From Pannonibacter sp. XCT-53 (lineage in GTDB: Bacteria > Pseudomonadota > Alphaproteobacteria > Rhizobiales > Stappiaceae), in contig NZ_JAABLQ010000001.1 of the NCBI RefSeq assembly GCF_009915765.1, forward strand, positions 2,914,001 to 2,978,000: a stretch of DNA of 64,000 bases. Direction: 5' to 3'. Below, one piece after another: positions 1-9,550 of the stretch; the stretch's first letter is position 1; each line of letters begins with the position of its first letter. The notes beneath the pieces are model-generated. The model saw nothing but the letters and a program-made list of their open reading frames with translations, ran no database searches and was not told where the DNA came from. The translations under genes and the position numbers were made by a program.

Positions 1-849
1 CAGACGGATGGCGCCGGAGCCGCAGGCGATGACCGGATCGCCGGAGACATCCAGCACGGTTCCAGGTGCACCGGCCCCGTCGGCCAGCTTCGAGCGCAGG
101 ACCTTGACCCGTTCCCCCTTGCCGGCGAGCACAGGCTCACACCAGGCGCCGGGGAAGGGCGACAGGCCGCGAATGTGATTGTGGACCTCCGCAGCCGGTC
201 GCGTCCAGTCGATCCGCGTTTCGTCCTTGGTGAGCTTGGAGGCGTAGGTGACGCCGGTTTCCGCCTGCGGGGTCTGGCCGAGCGCGTTGCGCGACAGGGC
301 AGCCAGGGCACGGACCATCAGGTCGCCGCCCAGCGCCGAGAGACGGTCGTGCAGGTCGCCGGCGGTCATGTCCGGCCCGATGGCCAGCGTCTCCGACATG
401 CAGACCGGACCGGTGTCGAGGCCCGCTTCCATGCGCATGACCTGAACGGCGGTTTCGGTGTCGCCGGCCATGATGGCGCGGTTGATCGGGGCGGCTCCGC
501 GCCAGCGCGGCAGCATCGAGGCATGGAGGTTGAGGCAGCCTTCGCGCGGCGCATCGAGCACCGCCTGCGGCAGCAGCAGCCCATAGGCAACCACCACGGC
601 GACGTCAGCATCGTGACTGGCGAAGACGTCCTGTTCCTCGGTGCCTTTCAGCGACTTCGGCGTGAAGACCGGGATGCCGAGCGCCTCGGCAGCCTCATGG
701 ACAGGCGACTTCTTCAGCTCCATGCCGCGGCCGGCGGGGCGCGGCGGCTGGCTGTAGCAGGCGACCACGTCATGGCCCTGGCCGACGATTTCCATGAGGG
801 TGGGCACGGAGAAGTCCGGCGTGCCCATGAAGACGATGCGAAGGGTCAT
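1..849 (-). CDS. fmt: Methionyl-tRNA formyltransferase (partial, 3' end outside window)
   Basis: This enzyme formylates the initiator Met-tRNA using 10-formyltetrahydrofolate. The 283 visible residues open with [16 protein letters not shown]. They carry the formyl-transfer core [12 protein letters not shown] (residues 107-118) and the GLDTGPV loop. N107, H109 and D145 match the catalytic Asn-His-Asp of the E. coli enzyme. The frame stays open to base 1, so the C-terminal domain lies beyond the window. The start is the ATG at 847-849. It is downstream of a MarC-family gene and of def on the same strand. fmt and def are normally direct neighbours, so the MarC gene is an insertion into that pair. 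Identity is secure. Confidence 0.95.
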   Translation of the reverse strand, partial: MTLRIVFMGTPDFSVPTLMEIVGQGHDVVACYSQPPRPAGRGMELKKSPVHEAAEALGIPVFTPKSLKGTEEQDVFASHDADVAVVVAYGLLLPQAVLDAPREGCLNLHASMLPRWRGAAPINRAIMAGDTETAVQVMRMEAGLDTGPVCMSETLAIGPDMTAGDLHDRLSALGGDLMVRALAALSRNALGQTPQAETGVTYASKLTKDETRIDWTRPAAEVHNHIRGLSPFPGAWCEPVLAGKGERVKVLRSKLADGAGAPGTVLDVSGDPVIACGSGAIRL

Positions 850-893
850 GTGCGGTGCGCGTCCCGGTTCGGAGTGCCGCCCTTATGGCGCAG

Positions 894-1526
894 TCAGGCA
901 AGGCCCGGCAACAGCACTTTGAGGCTGGCAACCATCATTTCCATGGCGATGGCCGCGAGCAGCATGCCCATGATGCGGCTCATGATGCTGGTGGCCGTCT
1001 CGCCCATCATGCGGCCGAGCAGCGGCGCGGCCAGAAGTGTTGCCGCCATGAGCAGGATGGTCAGCCCGAGGGCGGCCGCGTAGGCGATCTCGTCGGCCCG
1101 GTCCACCGCCTCGCCACGGAAGATGATCAGCGTGGTGATGGTGCCAGGCCCCAGCAGCATCGGCACGGCCAGCGGATAGATGCCCGGATTGCCGGCAAAG
1201 GCCTGCCGGCGGCGCTCCGCGTCGGTGCCATGATGGACATTGCTCTGCTCACCGGAGACCAGATTGATGGCGATCAGCAGGATGAGGAACCCGCCGGCAA
1301 GCCGGAAGGCATCCAGCGAGATGCCGAACAGGGTCAGGACCGCCTCGCCGGTGAGCGACACGACCACGGCCCCGATCGTCAGGCCGGCAATGGCGGTGAT
1401 CGCCACCGTGCGCTGCTCGGCGGGCGTGCGACCGGCCGTAAGCGTCAGGAACACGGGCAGATTGGCCGGCGGACTGACGATGGCGATCAGCGCGGCGAAC
1501 ATTTTCAGGAAGAAGGCCTGATCCAT
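894..1526 (-). CDS. MarC family integral membrane protein
   Basis: This 210-residue, very hydrophobic protein has about six predicted membrane segments. The conserved MarC/UPF0056 features are an N-terminal segment with the SPPANLPVFL motif and a central PLAVPMLLGPGTITTLI stretch. The family sits in the inner membrane; its transport role is unproven, and the old antibiotic-resistance name is not well supported. I chose the ATG at 1524-1526 (MDQAFFLKMF). A longer frame exists upstream, but its residues do not look like the family. It lies between def and fmt, 44 bp before fmt, so the two could be co-transcribed. Function beyond family membership is unknown. Confidence 0.85.
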   Translation of the reverse strand: MDQAFFLKMFAALIAIVSPPANLPVFLTLTAGRTPAEQRTVAITAIAGLTIGAVVVSLTGEAVLTLFGISLDAFRLAGGFLILLIAINLVSGEQSNVHHGTDAERRRQAFAGNPGIYPLAVPMLLGPGTITTLIIFRGEAVDRADEIAYAAALGLTILLMAATLLAAPLLGRMMGETATSIMSRIMGMLLAAIAMEMMVASLKVLLPGLA

Positions 1527-1699
1527 GACAGCTCCGGAGCAACAACGCCCGCGCTCTGGAAGAACGCGGGCGCACACAGCATCCCTTCCGGTGTACACGC
1601 TGCCTTGCCGAACACCAAGCGGGGATGTCGGCGGATCCTCGGGGGCCGGAGCAGCCGCGCGATCGACGAGCGCCACGCGCGCGACAGACGCCCCTGCCC

Positions 1700-1814
1700 T
1701 CACGCCTTTTCGGCGTGGGCAGGTTTCCCTGTCACGCCTTTTCGGCGTGAGCAGCTTTCCCTGTCACGCCTTTTCGGCGTGGACAGATTTCTCTGTCACG
1801 CCTTTTCGGCGTGA
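1700..1814 (-). repeat. Tandem palindrome array at the def stop codon (4 x 32 bp)
   Basis: The 18-bp sequence TCACGCCTTTTCGGCGTG occurs four times, starting at 1700, 1732, 1764 and 1796, with an exact 32-bp period. Each copy is a hairpin with CACGCC/GGCGTG arms. The copy at 1796 is the last codons and TGA of def, so on the minus strand the array is a series of hairpins beginning inside the gene. The 14-bp spacers (1718-1731, 1750-1763, 1782-1795) share the pattern CAGnTTTCnCTG. No T-tract follows the stems. It fills most of the 269-bp gap between def and the MarC gene. Confidence 0.9.
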
Positions 1815-2314
1815 CGGGCCTGCTTCTGGAACTTCTTGAGGACACGGTCGCGCTTGAGCTTCGACAGGTAGTCGATGAACAGACGGCCGTTGAGGTGGTC
1901 CAGCTCGTGCTGGATGCAGGTGGCGAGCAGCCCGTCGGCGTGGATCTCGCATTCGCCGCCGTTTCGGTCGAGGAAGCGGATCTTCACTTCGGCCGGACGC
2001 TCGACCTCCTCGTAATAGTCGGGGATCGACAGGCAGCCTTCCTGGTAGACCGACAGCGCGTCCGACGACCAGACCACTTCCGGGTTGATGAAGACCAGCG
2101 GCTCGCGCGGCTGGTCCTCCTTGGCCACGTCGACCACGAACATGCGCTTGAGCTCGCCGATCTGGCTGGCAGCCAGACCGATGCCGGGCGCCGCATACAT
2201 GGTTTCGAGCATGTCGTCGGCAAGCTGACGGATGCTGTCATCCACGGCGGGGACAGGGGCGCAGACCTGGCGCAGGACCGGGTCCGGAAGGATGAGGATG
2301 TCGCGTTTGCTCAT
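1796..2314 (-). CDS. def: Peptide deformylase
   Basis: This enzyme removes the formyl group from nascent N-terminal methionine, undoing the step made by Fmt. At 172 residues it has all three family motifs: GIGLAASQ (44-51), EGCLS (92-96) and HELDH (136-140). C94, H136 and H140 are the metal ligands and E137 the catalytic acid. I used the ATG at 2312-2314 ([15 protein letters not shown]), which matches the family N-terminus but has no Shine-Dalgarno. A GTG ten codons upstream (2342-2344) is preceded by AAGGAAGG and could be the real start. The last codons and TGA form one arm of a palindrome that is repeated downstream. Confidence 0.95.
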   Translation of the reverse strand: MSKRDILILPDPVLRQVCAPVPAVDDSIRQLADDMLETMYAAPGIGLAASQIGELKRMFVVDVAKEDQPREPLVFINPEVVWSSDALSVYQEGCLSIPDYYEEVERPAEVKIRFLDRNGGECEIHADGLLATCIQHELDHLNGRLFIDYLSKLKRDRVLKKFQKQARHAEKA

Positions 2315-2443
2315 GGCTGAGGAGATAGGCAAAGCCAGGCTCACGGTCAACGTCCTTCCTTATCCGGCAAGGGTCTGGCGGACCGATTCGACGCAACAGG
2401 CGGCCTCGCAACGGGATGCCTGCACGCGGCGCCGAATCGTTCT

Positions 2444-3649
2444 ATGTTTGTTTTCATGTCCGAGACCCTGTTCATCTTCGGCAACCGGCCCGTCAGCGTG
2501 CTGGAAGCCACCGTCTTCGCGGCGCTGCTGCTGCTCGCCGTGATCCTTGCCCTCGTGTTCAGGACCCTGAGCCAGATGCGCGCCCGCGCCGCCAGCGAAG
2601 CCATGGCGGCAGAGCGGATCCAGGAGCTGGAAGGGCATCTCGCCCAGATGCTGAAATCCCAGGGCGAGATGACCGGGCGCATGCAGACCATGGCCGAGGT
2701 GTTCGGATCGCGGCAGTCCGACATGATGCGGGCCGTCAACGAACGGCTGGACGGCATGGGCCACAAGCTGGGCCTGTCGATGGCCGATACCACCCGGCAG
2801 ACGCACGAGGGCCTGCGCCAGGTGCACGAACGGCTGGCGGTGATCGACCGGGCACAGCGCACGATCTCCGACCTCTCCGGCCAGGTCGGCCAGCTGCAGG
2901 CGATCCTCTCCAACAAGCAGACCCGCGGTGCCTTCGGCCAGGCGCGGATGGAGGCGATCATCCAGGACCAGCTGCCGCCCTCCGGCTACAGTTTCCAGGC
3001 GACGCTGTCGGGCGGATCGCGGCCGGACTGTCTGGTGCACATGCCCAACGGCGCGCCGCCGCTGGCGATCGACGCCAAGTTTCCGCTCGAAGCCTTCAAC
3101 CTGCTGCGCCAGTCGGCCAGCGACGAGGACCTGAAGCTGGCGCAGGCTCAGTTCCGCCGCGACTTCTCCAAGCACATCGGCGACATCAAGGACCGCTATC
3201 TGATCCCCGGCGAGACCCAGGACACCGCCTTCCTGTTCGTGCCCTCGGAAAGCATCTTCGCGGAGCTCAACGAGAATTTCGAGGACCTGATCCAGAAGGC
3301 GCACCGGGCGCGGGTGGTGATCGTCTCGCCGTCGCTGCTGATGCTGTCGATCCAGGTGATCCAGGCCGTGCTGCGCGACGCCCGGATGCGGGAGCAGGCG
3401 CATCTGATCCAGGCGGAGGTGCGGCATCTGACCGATGACATCACCCGCCTGAACGAGAGGGTCGGCAAGCTGCAGTCGCATTTCGCGCAGGCCAACAAGG
3501 ACATCGACCAGATCCTGATCTCGACCGAGAAGATCGGCAAGCGCGGGCGCAAGATCGAGGACCTCGACCTCGGCGAAGTGACCGCCGAGGCGCGCCCCGG
3601 CGGCGGTGCGGCCGGCGAACGGCTGCGGCTGATGGCCGGGGAAGAATAG
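2444..3649 (+). CDS. rmuC: DNA recombination protein RmuC
   Basis: RmuC-family proteins limit recombination at inverted repeats and have a predicted nuclease-like core. This 401-residue protein has an N-terminal membrane segment (about residues 20-40) and then a long charged coiled coil (about 45-165). The RmuC domain follows, with the conserved AIDAKFPLEAF, FVPSES and SPSLLM segments, and the protein ends in another helical stretch. The start at 2444 gives MFVFMSETLF. The ATG at 2456 (MSETLF) is equally possible; neither has a clear Shine-Dalgarno. It is divergent from def and convergent with the NlpC/P60 gene. Confidence 0.92.
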   Translation: MFVFMSETLFIFGNRPVSVLEATVFAALLLLAVILALVFRTLSQMRARAASEAMAAERIQELEGHLAQMLKSQGEMTGRMQTMAEVFGSRQSDMMRAVNERLDGMGHKLGLSMADTTRQTHEGLRQVHERLAVIDRAQRTISDLSGQVGQLQAILSNKQTRGAFGQARMEAIIQDQLPPSGYSFQATLSGGSRPDCLVHMPNGAPPLAIDAKFPLEAFNLLRQSASDEDLKLAQAQFRRDFSKHIGDIKDRYLIPGETQDTAFLFVPSESIFAELNENFEDLIQKAHRARVVIVSPSLLMLSIQVIQAVLRDARMREQAHLIQAEVRHLTDDITRLNERVGKLQSHFAQANKDIDQILISTEKIGKRGRKIEDLDLGEVTAEARPGGGAAGERLRLMAGEE

Positions 3650-3709
3650 GCCGGGCCAGAGGCGGAGCCGGGCCGCCGCCGGCGCGCAGGGCTGGTCCGG
3701 ACGTCCGGG

Positions 3710-4597
3710 TCAGAGCCGGCGGATGGCGGTCAGTGCGCCGTATTCCTTGGCCCCGATGCGGGCAAGCGCGGCGGCAAGGGGCTCCTGCGACACCGTCATG
3801 GTGAAGCCGTTGGCGTGGGTGAGCAGGTCCGGCGCGGACAGGACCCCGACATGGCCGCGCCAGAACAGGAGATCGCCCCGACGCAGGTCCTGCGGCAACG
3901 GGTCCCCTTCGCGGAACCCCAGCGACGTGCCGGCCTCGGCCTCCTGCATGTCGCTGTCGCGCGGCAGGGCATGGCCGCCGAAGACCGCGGCGAGCTGCAC
4001 CAGAGCGGAACAGTCGAGCCCCAGCGAGGAGCGTCCGCCCCAGAGATAGGGCGTGCCGACGAGGCTTTCCGCCACCGCGACCCAGTCAGGCTCCACATGG
4101 CCGACCGGCACCAGATGACGGGCGACGACGAAAGACCCGTCCGGGAGGCGGGCGTAGGCAAGGCCGCGGGTCTCGGTGATCGCGCCGGCAGCGACCTGGG
4201 CGCCGAGCGACAGGAGACCGAGCGGCGGCAGCTTCAGGTCAGGCCCCGGATAGCGGAAGGTCCTGAGCGCCCGGACCAGATGGGTCGCCACCGGCGCGGC
4301 GGCGTCGAGCGGGGCGATGTCGTCGGACGACAACCAGCCGACATAGCCATCCGTGCGCAGCTGCCCCCAGGCCCAGCCTTCCATGGTGGTCTCGTAGACG
4401 TCGACGATCTCGCCGGCGAGGGCTTCCGTGTCGATGCCGCAGTCGGGACGCGGATCCCGGCGCAGCGGTGTCGTCGCCGCCGTGACGCGGAAGGGCTGGG
4501 GATCGACGAAGCGGGCGGCCTCGACCTCTCCGCGATAGCGCGTTGCAGCAAGGTCCGCGCGCACCGGATGGCGGCGGCGGTCAAGGGTCGCGGTCAT
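3710..4597 (-). CDS. NlpC/P60 family cell-wall hydrolase with SH3-like domain
   Basis: This is a probable peptidoglycan endopeptidase that cuts stem peptides. The 295-residue protein has an SH3-like N-terminal half (about 55-165) and a C-terminal NlpC/P60 domain. The catalytic set is visible: C196 in LDCSALVQ, H249 in RGHVGVL and H261 in THANGF. No signal peptide is obvious, so export or cytoplasmic recycling is unresolved. A good Shine-Dalgarno (GAAGGAG) precedes the ATG. It is 12 bp downstream of the MarR gene and close to an M17 aminopeptidase. That suggests a peptide-processing unit handling cell-wall or dietary peptides; this last point is inference. Confidence 0.9.
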   Translation of the reverse strand: MTATLDRRRHPVRADLAATRYRGEVEAARFVDPQPFRVTAATTPLRRDPRPDCGIDTEALAGEIVDVYETTMEGWAWGQLRTDGYVGWLSSDDIAPLDAAAPVATHLVRALRTFRYPGPDLKLPPLGLLSLGAQVAAGAITETRGLAYARLPDGSFVVARHLVPVGHVEPDWVAVAESLVGTPYLWGGRSSLGLDCSALVQLAAVFGGHALPRDSDMQEAEAGTSLGFREGDPLPQDLRRGDLLFWRGHVGVLSAPDLLTHANGFTMTVSQEPLAAALARIGAKEYGALTAIRRL

Positions 4598-4609
4598 GTG
4601 CGGTCTCCT

Positions 4610-4960
4610 TCAGCGTGGCAGGGCGCGGGCCTTTTCAACCACGAGATCGCCCAGCGCGTCGAGATAGAGGGCGCCCTCGACGGTGCGGGTGATGATGACG
4701 TTGCGCTTGTCGGCCTCGTCGCGCTTGCGCGACAGCAGCCGCAGCCCTCCGAGCGTGTCGAGCGCGCGGGTGATGGCCGGCTTGGTGACGCCGAGGCGGG
4801 CGGCCAGCCCCCGCACCGTGTGCGGCGGCGGCTCGAGATAGACGGTGAGCAGGATGGTGATCTGCCGGGCCGACAGATCCTGCTCCCCGTCCCGGACCAG
4901 GGCGAGGTTGACGTCATGCCAGAGCTTGAGCGCCTGCGAGGCGCGGATCTCCACCGCCAT
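4610..4960 (-). CDS. MarR family transcriptional regulator
   Basis: This is a short winged-helix regulator of 116 residues. The helix-turn-helix runs through LAARLGVTKPAITRALDTL (about 52-71) and is followed by the wing RKRDEADKRNVIITRT. The N- and C-terminal helices that form the MarR dimer are present but short. It lies between an M17 aminopeptidase (70 bp upstream) and an NlpC/P60 hydrolase (12 bp downstream), so it probably controls this unit or itself. A perfect dyad sits 20 bp before its start (4980-4992). The ligand is unknown. Confidence 0.8.
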   Translation of the reverse strand: MAVEIRASQALKLWHDVNLALVRDGEQDLSARQITILLTVYLEPPPHTVRGLAARLGVTKPAITRALDTLGGLRLLSRKRDEADKRNVIITRTVEGALYLDALGDLVVEKARALPR

Positions 4961-4979
4961 GGACCTGGCGCGCTCCCGG

Positions 4980-4992
4980 ATCGAGAATCGAT
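4980..4992 (-). promoter_or_regulatory. Candidate MarR operator
   Basis: The 13-bp sequence ATCGAGAATCGAT is a perfect 5-3-5 dyad, 20 bp upstream of the MarR start. A TTGAC element (minus strand, 4996-5000) lies beside it. Position and symmetry fit an autoregulatory site. This is inference; no consensus for this subgroup is known to me. Confidence 0.4.
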
Positions 4993-5030
4993 ACCGTCAA
5001 GTTGAGCATGAAATCGTTTCGGCCGCGTTA

Positions 5031-6449
<1,419 letters not shown>

Positions 6450-6682
6450 GGGAACGCTCCTCGGGCGTCAGGGGGGTGGGACACCAGAGGTAATCCCCTG
6501 CCCGCCGGTTTGCAATCCACCGGGGCAGGGCCATGGGGCAAGGCGACGGGGCCGTCGCGCGGGCCGGCCCGCTGCCGTTTCGCAAACTGCAGCGAATTAA
6601 CAAAGCATTAGGGTTAACGAGTTATTGCTTCGGCAAGGGATGCGCCCGCGCATCCGACCAGGAGCCGTCTCAGGAGCCCGAC
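6450..6682 (+). promoter_or_regulatory. Divergent promoter region with TTAA motifs before tadD
   Basis: This 233-bp gap separates the M17 gene from tadD. It contains TTAA-N7-TTAG (6597-6611), then GTTAAC at 6613-6618, in an otherwise GC-rich stretch. TTAA-N7-TTAA is the CtrA consensus, and CtrA controls pilus genes in Caulobacter. One base differs from consensus, so this is only a candidate. Confidence 0.35.
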
Positions 6683-7510
6683 ATGTCCAACCGCGCCGCG
6701 AACCATCGGGGCCGATCGCACCGGATCCTCACCCTCGCTGCCGTGGCGGTGGCCGTGACGCTGGCCGGCGGCTGCGCCAAGTCACCGCGTGGCACCACCG
6801 GGACCCATGCGGCGCCCGACGTCAATTATGTCGCCCCCGGCTCGTCGCAGGCCCGCGCGGAAGTCGAGCGCTGGGGCAGCGCCTACCAGTCGAACCCGGC
6901 CGACCGTGACGCTGCCGTCGGCTACGCCAACGCGCTGCGGCGCAACGGCCAGCTGGAGCAGGCCACTGCCGTGCTGCGCCAGTTCATCATCAAGAACGGC
7001 AACGACCGCGAGGTCTCGTCTGCCTATGGCAAGCTGCTGGCCATGAACGGCAACTTCCCCGAGGCGCTGAACGTGCTGCAGGACGCGCAGAACCCGGCCC
7101 AGCCAGACTGGCGGCTGATGTCGGCGGAAGCTGCGGTGCATGACCAGATGGGCAACCACGACCGGGCGCGGCAGCTCTATGCGCAGGCCCTCAAGATCGC
7201 GCCGGACGAGCCGACGATCCTGAACAACATGGGCCTGTCCTATCTGCTGTCGGCGCAGCTGCCCGAAGCGGAATACACGTTGCGTCGTGCCGCCCAGAGC
7301 CCGCGTGCCGACAGCCGCATCCGCCAGAACCTGTCGCTCGCGCTCGCGCTGCAGGGCAAGTTCGCCGAAGCGGAACAGGTGGCGATGACGGAGCTGGATC
7401 CGGAGCAGGCCTCGGCCAACATCGCCTATGTGAAGGCCATGCTGGCCGCAAGCCGGCAGCAGGGTCAGCAGAGCCAGACCAGCACGGCCCAGCCGCCGCG
7501 TCGCGGCTGA
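6683..7510 (+). CDS. tadD: Tad pilus lipoprotein TadD (TPR)
   Basis: This is an outer-membrane-associated TPR lipoprotein needed for Flp pilus assembly. The 275-residue protein has a signal peptide ending in a lipobox (LAGGC, C31) and then tandem TPR helices from about 75 to 250. One clear repeat covers MGNHDRARQLYAQALKIAPD and its pair. The ATG at 6683 is preceded by CAGGAG; longer upstream frames lack a signal peptide. It is convergent with tadC, so it has its own promoter while serving the same machine. Confidence 0.88.
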   Translation: MSNRAANHRGRSHRILTLAAVAVAVTLAGGCAKSPRGTTGTHAAPDVNYVAPGSSQARAEVERWGSAYQSNPADRDAAVGYANALRRNGQLEQATAVLRQFIIKNGNDREVSSAYGKLLAMNGNFPEALNVLQDAQNPAQPDWRLMSAEAAVHDQMGNHDRARQLYAQALKIAPDEPTILNNMGLSYLLSAQLPEAEYTLRRAAQSPRADSRIRQNLSLALALQGKFAEAEQVAMTELDPEQASANIAYVKAMLAASRQQGQQSQTSTAQPPRRG

Positions 7511-7539
7511 GACCTGACACGGCCGTGGCCGGGGGCCGC

Positions 7540-8517
7540 CTACATGGCGGCCATGACCTTGATCGCGGCCGGACCGAGCACGATGCAGAAGATCACCGGC
7601 AGGAAGAACAGGATCATCGGCACGGTCAGCTTGGGCGGCAGGGCGGCTGCCTTCTTCTCGGCTTCCTGCATGCGCTGCTCGCGGATGTCGTCGGACATGA
7701 CGCGCAGGGCGTGACCGATGGGCGTGCCGTAGCGCTCGGCCTGGACGAGCGCCATGGTCACGTTCTTCACGCTGTCGACGCCGGTGCGCTTGGCGAAGTT
7801 CAGGTAGGCCTGACGCCGCTCCTGCAGATAGGACAGCTCCGCATTGGTCAGCGTCAGTTCCTCGGCAAGCGGAACCGACTGGATGCCGATCTCGTCGGCA
7901 ACCTTGCGAAAGGCAACCTCGATGGACATGCCGGATTCAACGCAGATGAGCATCAGGTCGAGGGCATCCGGCCAGGCCCGGCGGATCGACTGCTGCCGCT
8001 TGGCGATGAGGTTCTGCAGGTAGATGTTCGGCGCGAAGACACCGATGCCGCCGACGAACAGGGCGATGGACACCTTGGTGATGCCCGGCATGTCGGCCGG
8101 CATGATGGCGAAGGAATAGAACAGCGCGAAGGCAAACAGGACGATCGGCGCCACGACACGCGCGAAGAGGAAGGTATAGAGCGGCCCGACGCCGCGGAAG
8201 CCCGCCATGCGCAGCTTGTCCTGCGTCTTCTCGTCAGCCAGCGCGGTCTTCAGGTTCAGCCGGTCCACCACGCTCTTGACGTGCTGCTTGGGCTGATTGC
8301 GCAAGGCGGTGCGGCTGTCCTGCCCCTTTTCGGTGGCCATGCGGGCACGCTCGCGGGCGCGCAGCTTCTCGCGCTCCAGCGCCACCGACTTCATGCGCGC
8401 CTTGAGGCCGTCGCGCTCGAACATCGGCATGACGAGGGTGAAGAGCGTGCCGGCCACGGCCACGAGGGTGAGCGCGGCGATGGCCAGCTGGCTGTCGCTG
8501 AGAGCGGCGAAATCCAT
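7540..8517 (-). CDS. tadC: Tad inner-membrane platform protein TadC
   Basis: This GspF-type platform protein of the Flp/Tad pilus sits in the inner membrane and couples the CpaF motor to pilus extension. The 325-residue protein has an N-terminal membrane segment, a basic cytoplasmic linker (about 40-120), a T2SSF domain (about 185-310) and a hydrophobic C-terminus. It follows tadB by 13 bp and is the last gene of the minus-strand run, facing tadD. The conserved stretch LICVESGMSIEVAF marks the T2SSF domain. Confidence 0.92.
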   Translation of the reverse strand: MDFAALSDSQLAIAALTLVAVAGTLFTLVMPMFERDGLKARMKSVALEREKLRARERARMATEKGQDSRTALRNQPKQHVKSVVDRLNLKTALADEKTQDKLRMAGFRGVGPLYTFLFARVVAPIVLFAFALFYSFAIMPADMPGITKVSIALFVGGIGVFAPNIYLQNLIAKRQQSIRRAWPDALDLMLICVESGMSIEVAFRKVADEIGIQSVPLAEELTLTNAELSYLQERRQAYLNFAKRTGVDSVKNVTMALVQAERYGTPIGHALRVMSDDIREQRMQEAEKKAAALPPKLTVPMILFFLPVIFCIVLGPAAIKVMAAM

Positions 8518-8530
8518 GTGCTTGCCTTTC

Positions 8531-9550
8531 TCAGAAGTCGAAATTGACCATCTTGCGCATGACCATCACGCCGATGAACATCCAGAACAGCGAGACGGCG
8601 AGAATGTAGTTGCCGACGGTTTCGGTGAAGAGCACACCGATGTAGTCCGGGGCGACCATGAACAGCAGGCCGGTCATGATGAACGGCAGGGCACCGATGA
8701 TCATGGCCGAGGACTTTGCCTCGGTGCTGAGCGCCTTGATCTTGCCCTTCATCGACTTGCGCGACCGCAGCACCTTGGACAGGTTGCCGAGCGCCTCGGC
8801 CAGGCCGCCACCGGCCTGCTGCTGGATGGCAATCACGATGGCGAAGAAGTTCGCCTCCGGCAGCGGAATGCGGTCCGGCAGGCGCCCGACGGCCTCCGAC
8901 AGGGTGATCCCCATCATCTGCGCCTCGACGATCTTGCGGAACTCGCTGCCGACCGGATCGCGCACCTCGGCCGCCACGACCTTGATGCAGTCCCCGACCG
9001 GCAGGCCGGACTTCACGCCGCGGACGATGATGTCGACGGCATTCGGCAGCTCGTTGAGGAAGGCGTCGAAGCGCTTCTTGCGGCGGTGACCGAGATACCA
9101 GCGCGGGAAGCCGAAGGCGCCGACGAAGGCGAAGGCAAGGGACCCGAGCATCGACGCGGTGATGACAAGGCCGAGGACGAAGAACACGACCGCGCTGGCC
9201 ACGCTGAAATAGATGAAGTGCTTGCGTTCCCAGTTCAGGCCCGCCTGCTCGATGCGGGCGTTGAGGCTGAGCTTGCTGACCTGCTTTGCCCGCGCCTTCT
9301 GCTTGTCTTCCAGCTCCTTGAGCTGATCCTGCACGGACTTGCGCCGCCGGTCGGCGTCGCGACCCGGGCGGCGGTCGGCCGCCGTGGCAGGGCGGGCGGA
9401 GATCTGGCCCAGCCGCTCGTCCCGCTTCTTCGATCCCGACAGGATCGGCTCGAACAGCGCGTAGATGATGCCGCCGATGCTGAGCGCGACGAGGGCGGCA
9501 ACGGCGAAGGTGGTGACACCCGGGGTGAGGAAGGACTGCAGGAGATCCAT
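8531..9550 (-). CDS. tadB: Tad inner-membrane platform protein TadB
   Basis: This is the second GspF-type platform protein, a paralogue of TadC thought to pair with it around the CpaF ATPase. The 339-residue protein has a TM segment near residues 15-35 and a charged cytoplasmic region (about 40-100). Two central TM segments, a T2SSF domain containing GVKSGLPVGDCIKVVAAEV, and further C-terminal TM segments follow. Its ATG shares one base with the TGA of cpaF, so the two are translationally coupled. Confidence 0.92.
   Translation of the reverse strand: MDLLQSFLTPGVTTFAVAALVALSIGGIIYALFEPILSGSKKRDERLGQISARPATAADRRPGRDADRRRKSVQDQLKELEDKQKARAKQVSKLSLNARIEQAGLNWERKHFIYFSVASAVVFFVLGLVITASMLGSLAFAFVGAFGFPRWYLGHRRKKRFDAFLNELPNAVDIIVRGVKSGLPVGDCIKVVAAEVRDPVGSEFRKIVEAQMMGITLSEAVGRLPDRIPLPEANFFAIVIAIQQQAGGGLAEALGNLSKVLRSRKSMKGKIKALSTEAKSSAMIIGALPFIMTGLLFMVAPDYIGVLFTETVGNYILAVSLFWMFIGVMVMRKMVNFDF

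Noticed and set aside
1700..1814. CRISPR-like array from evenly spaced repeats
   Set aside because: The repeats are perfect palindromes with near-identical 14-bp spacers, only four units, and no cas genes in the window.
6450..6682. Longer N-terminus for TadD from 6533
   Set aside because: The upstream frame lacks a signal peptide and has no family sequence; the ATG at 6683 has a good ribosome site and lipobox.
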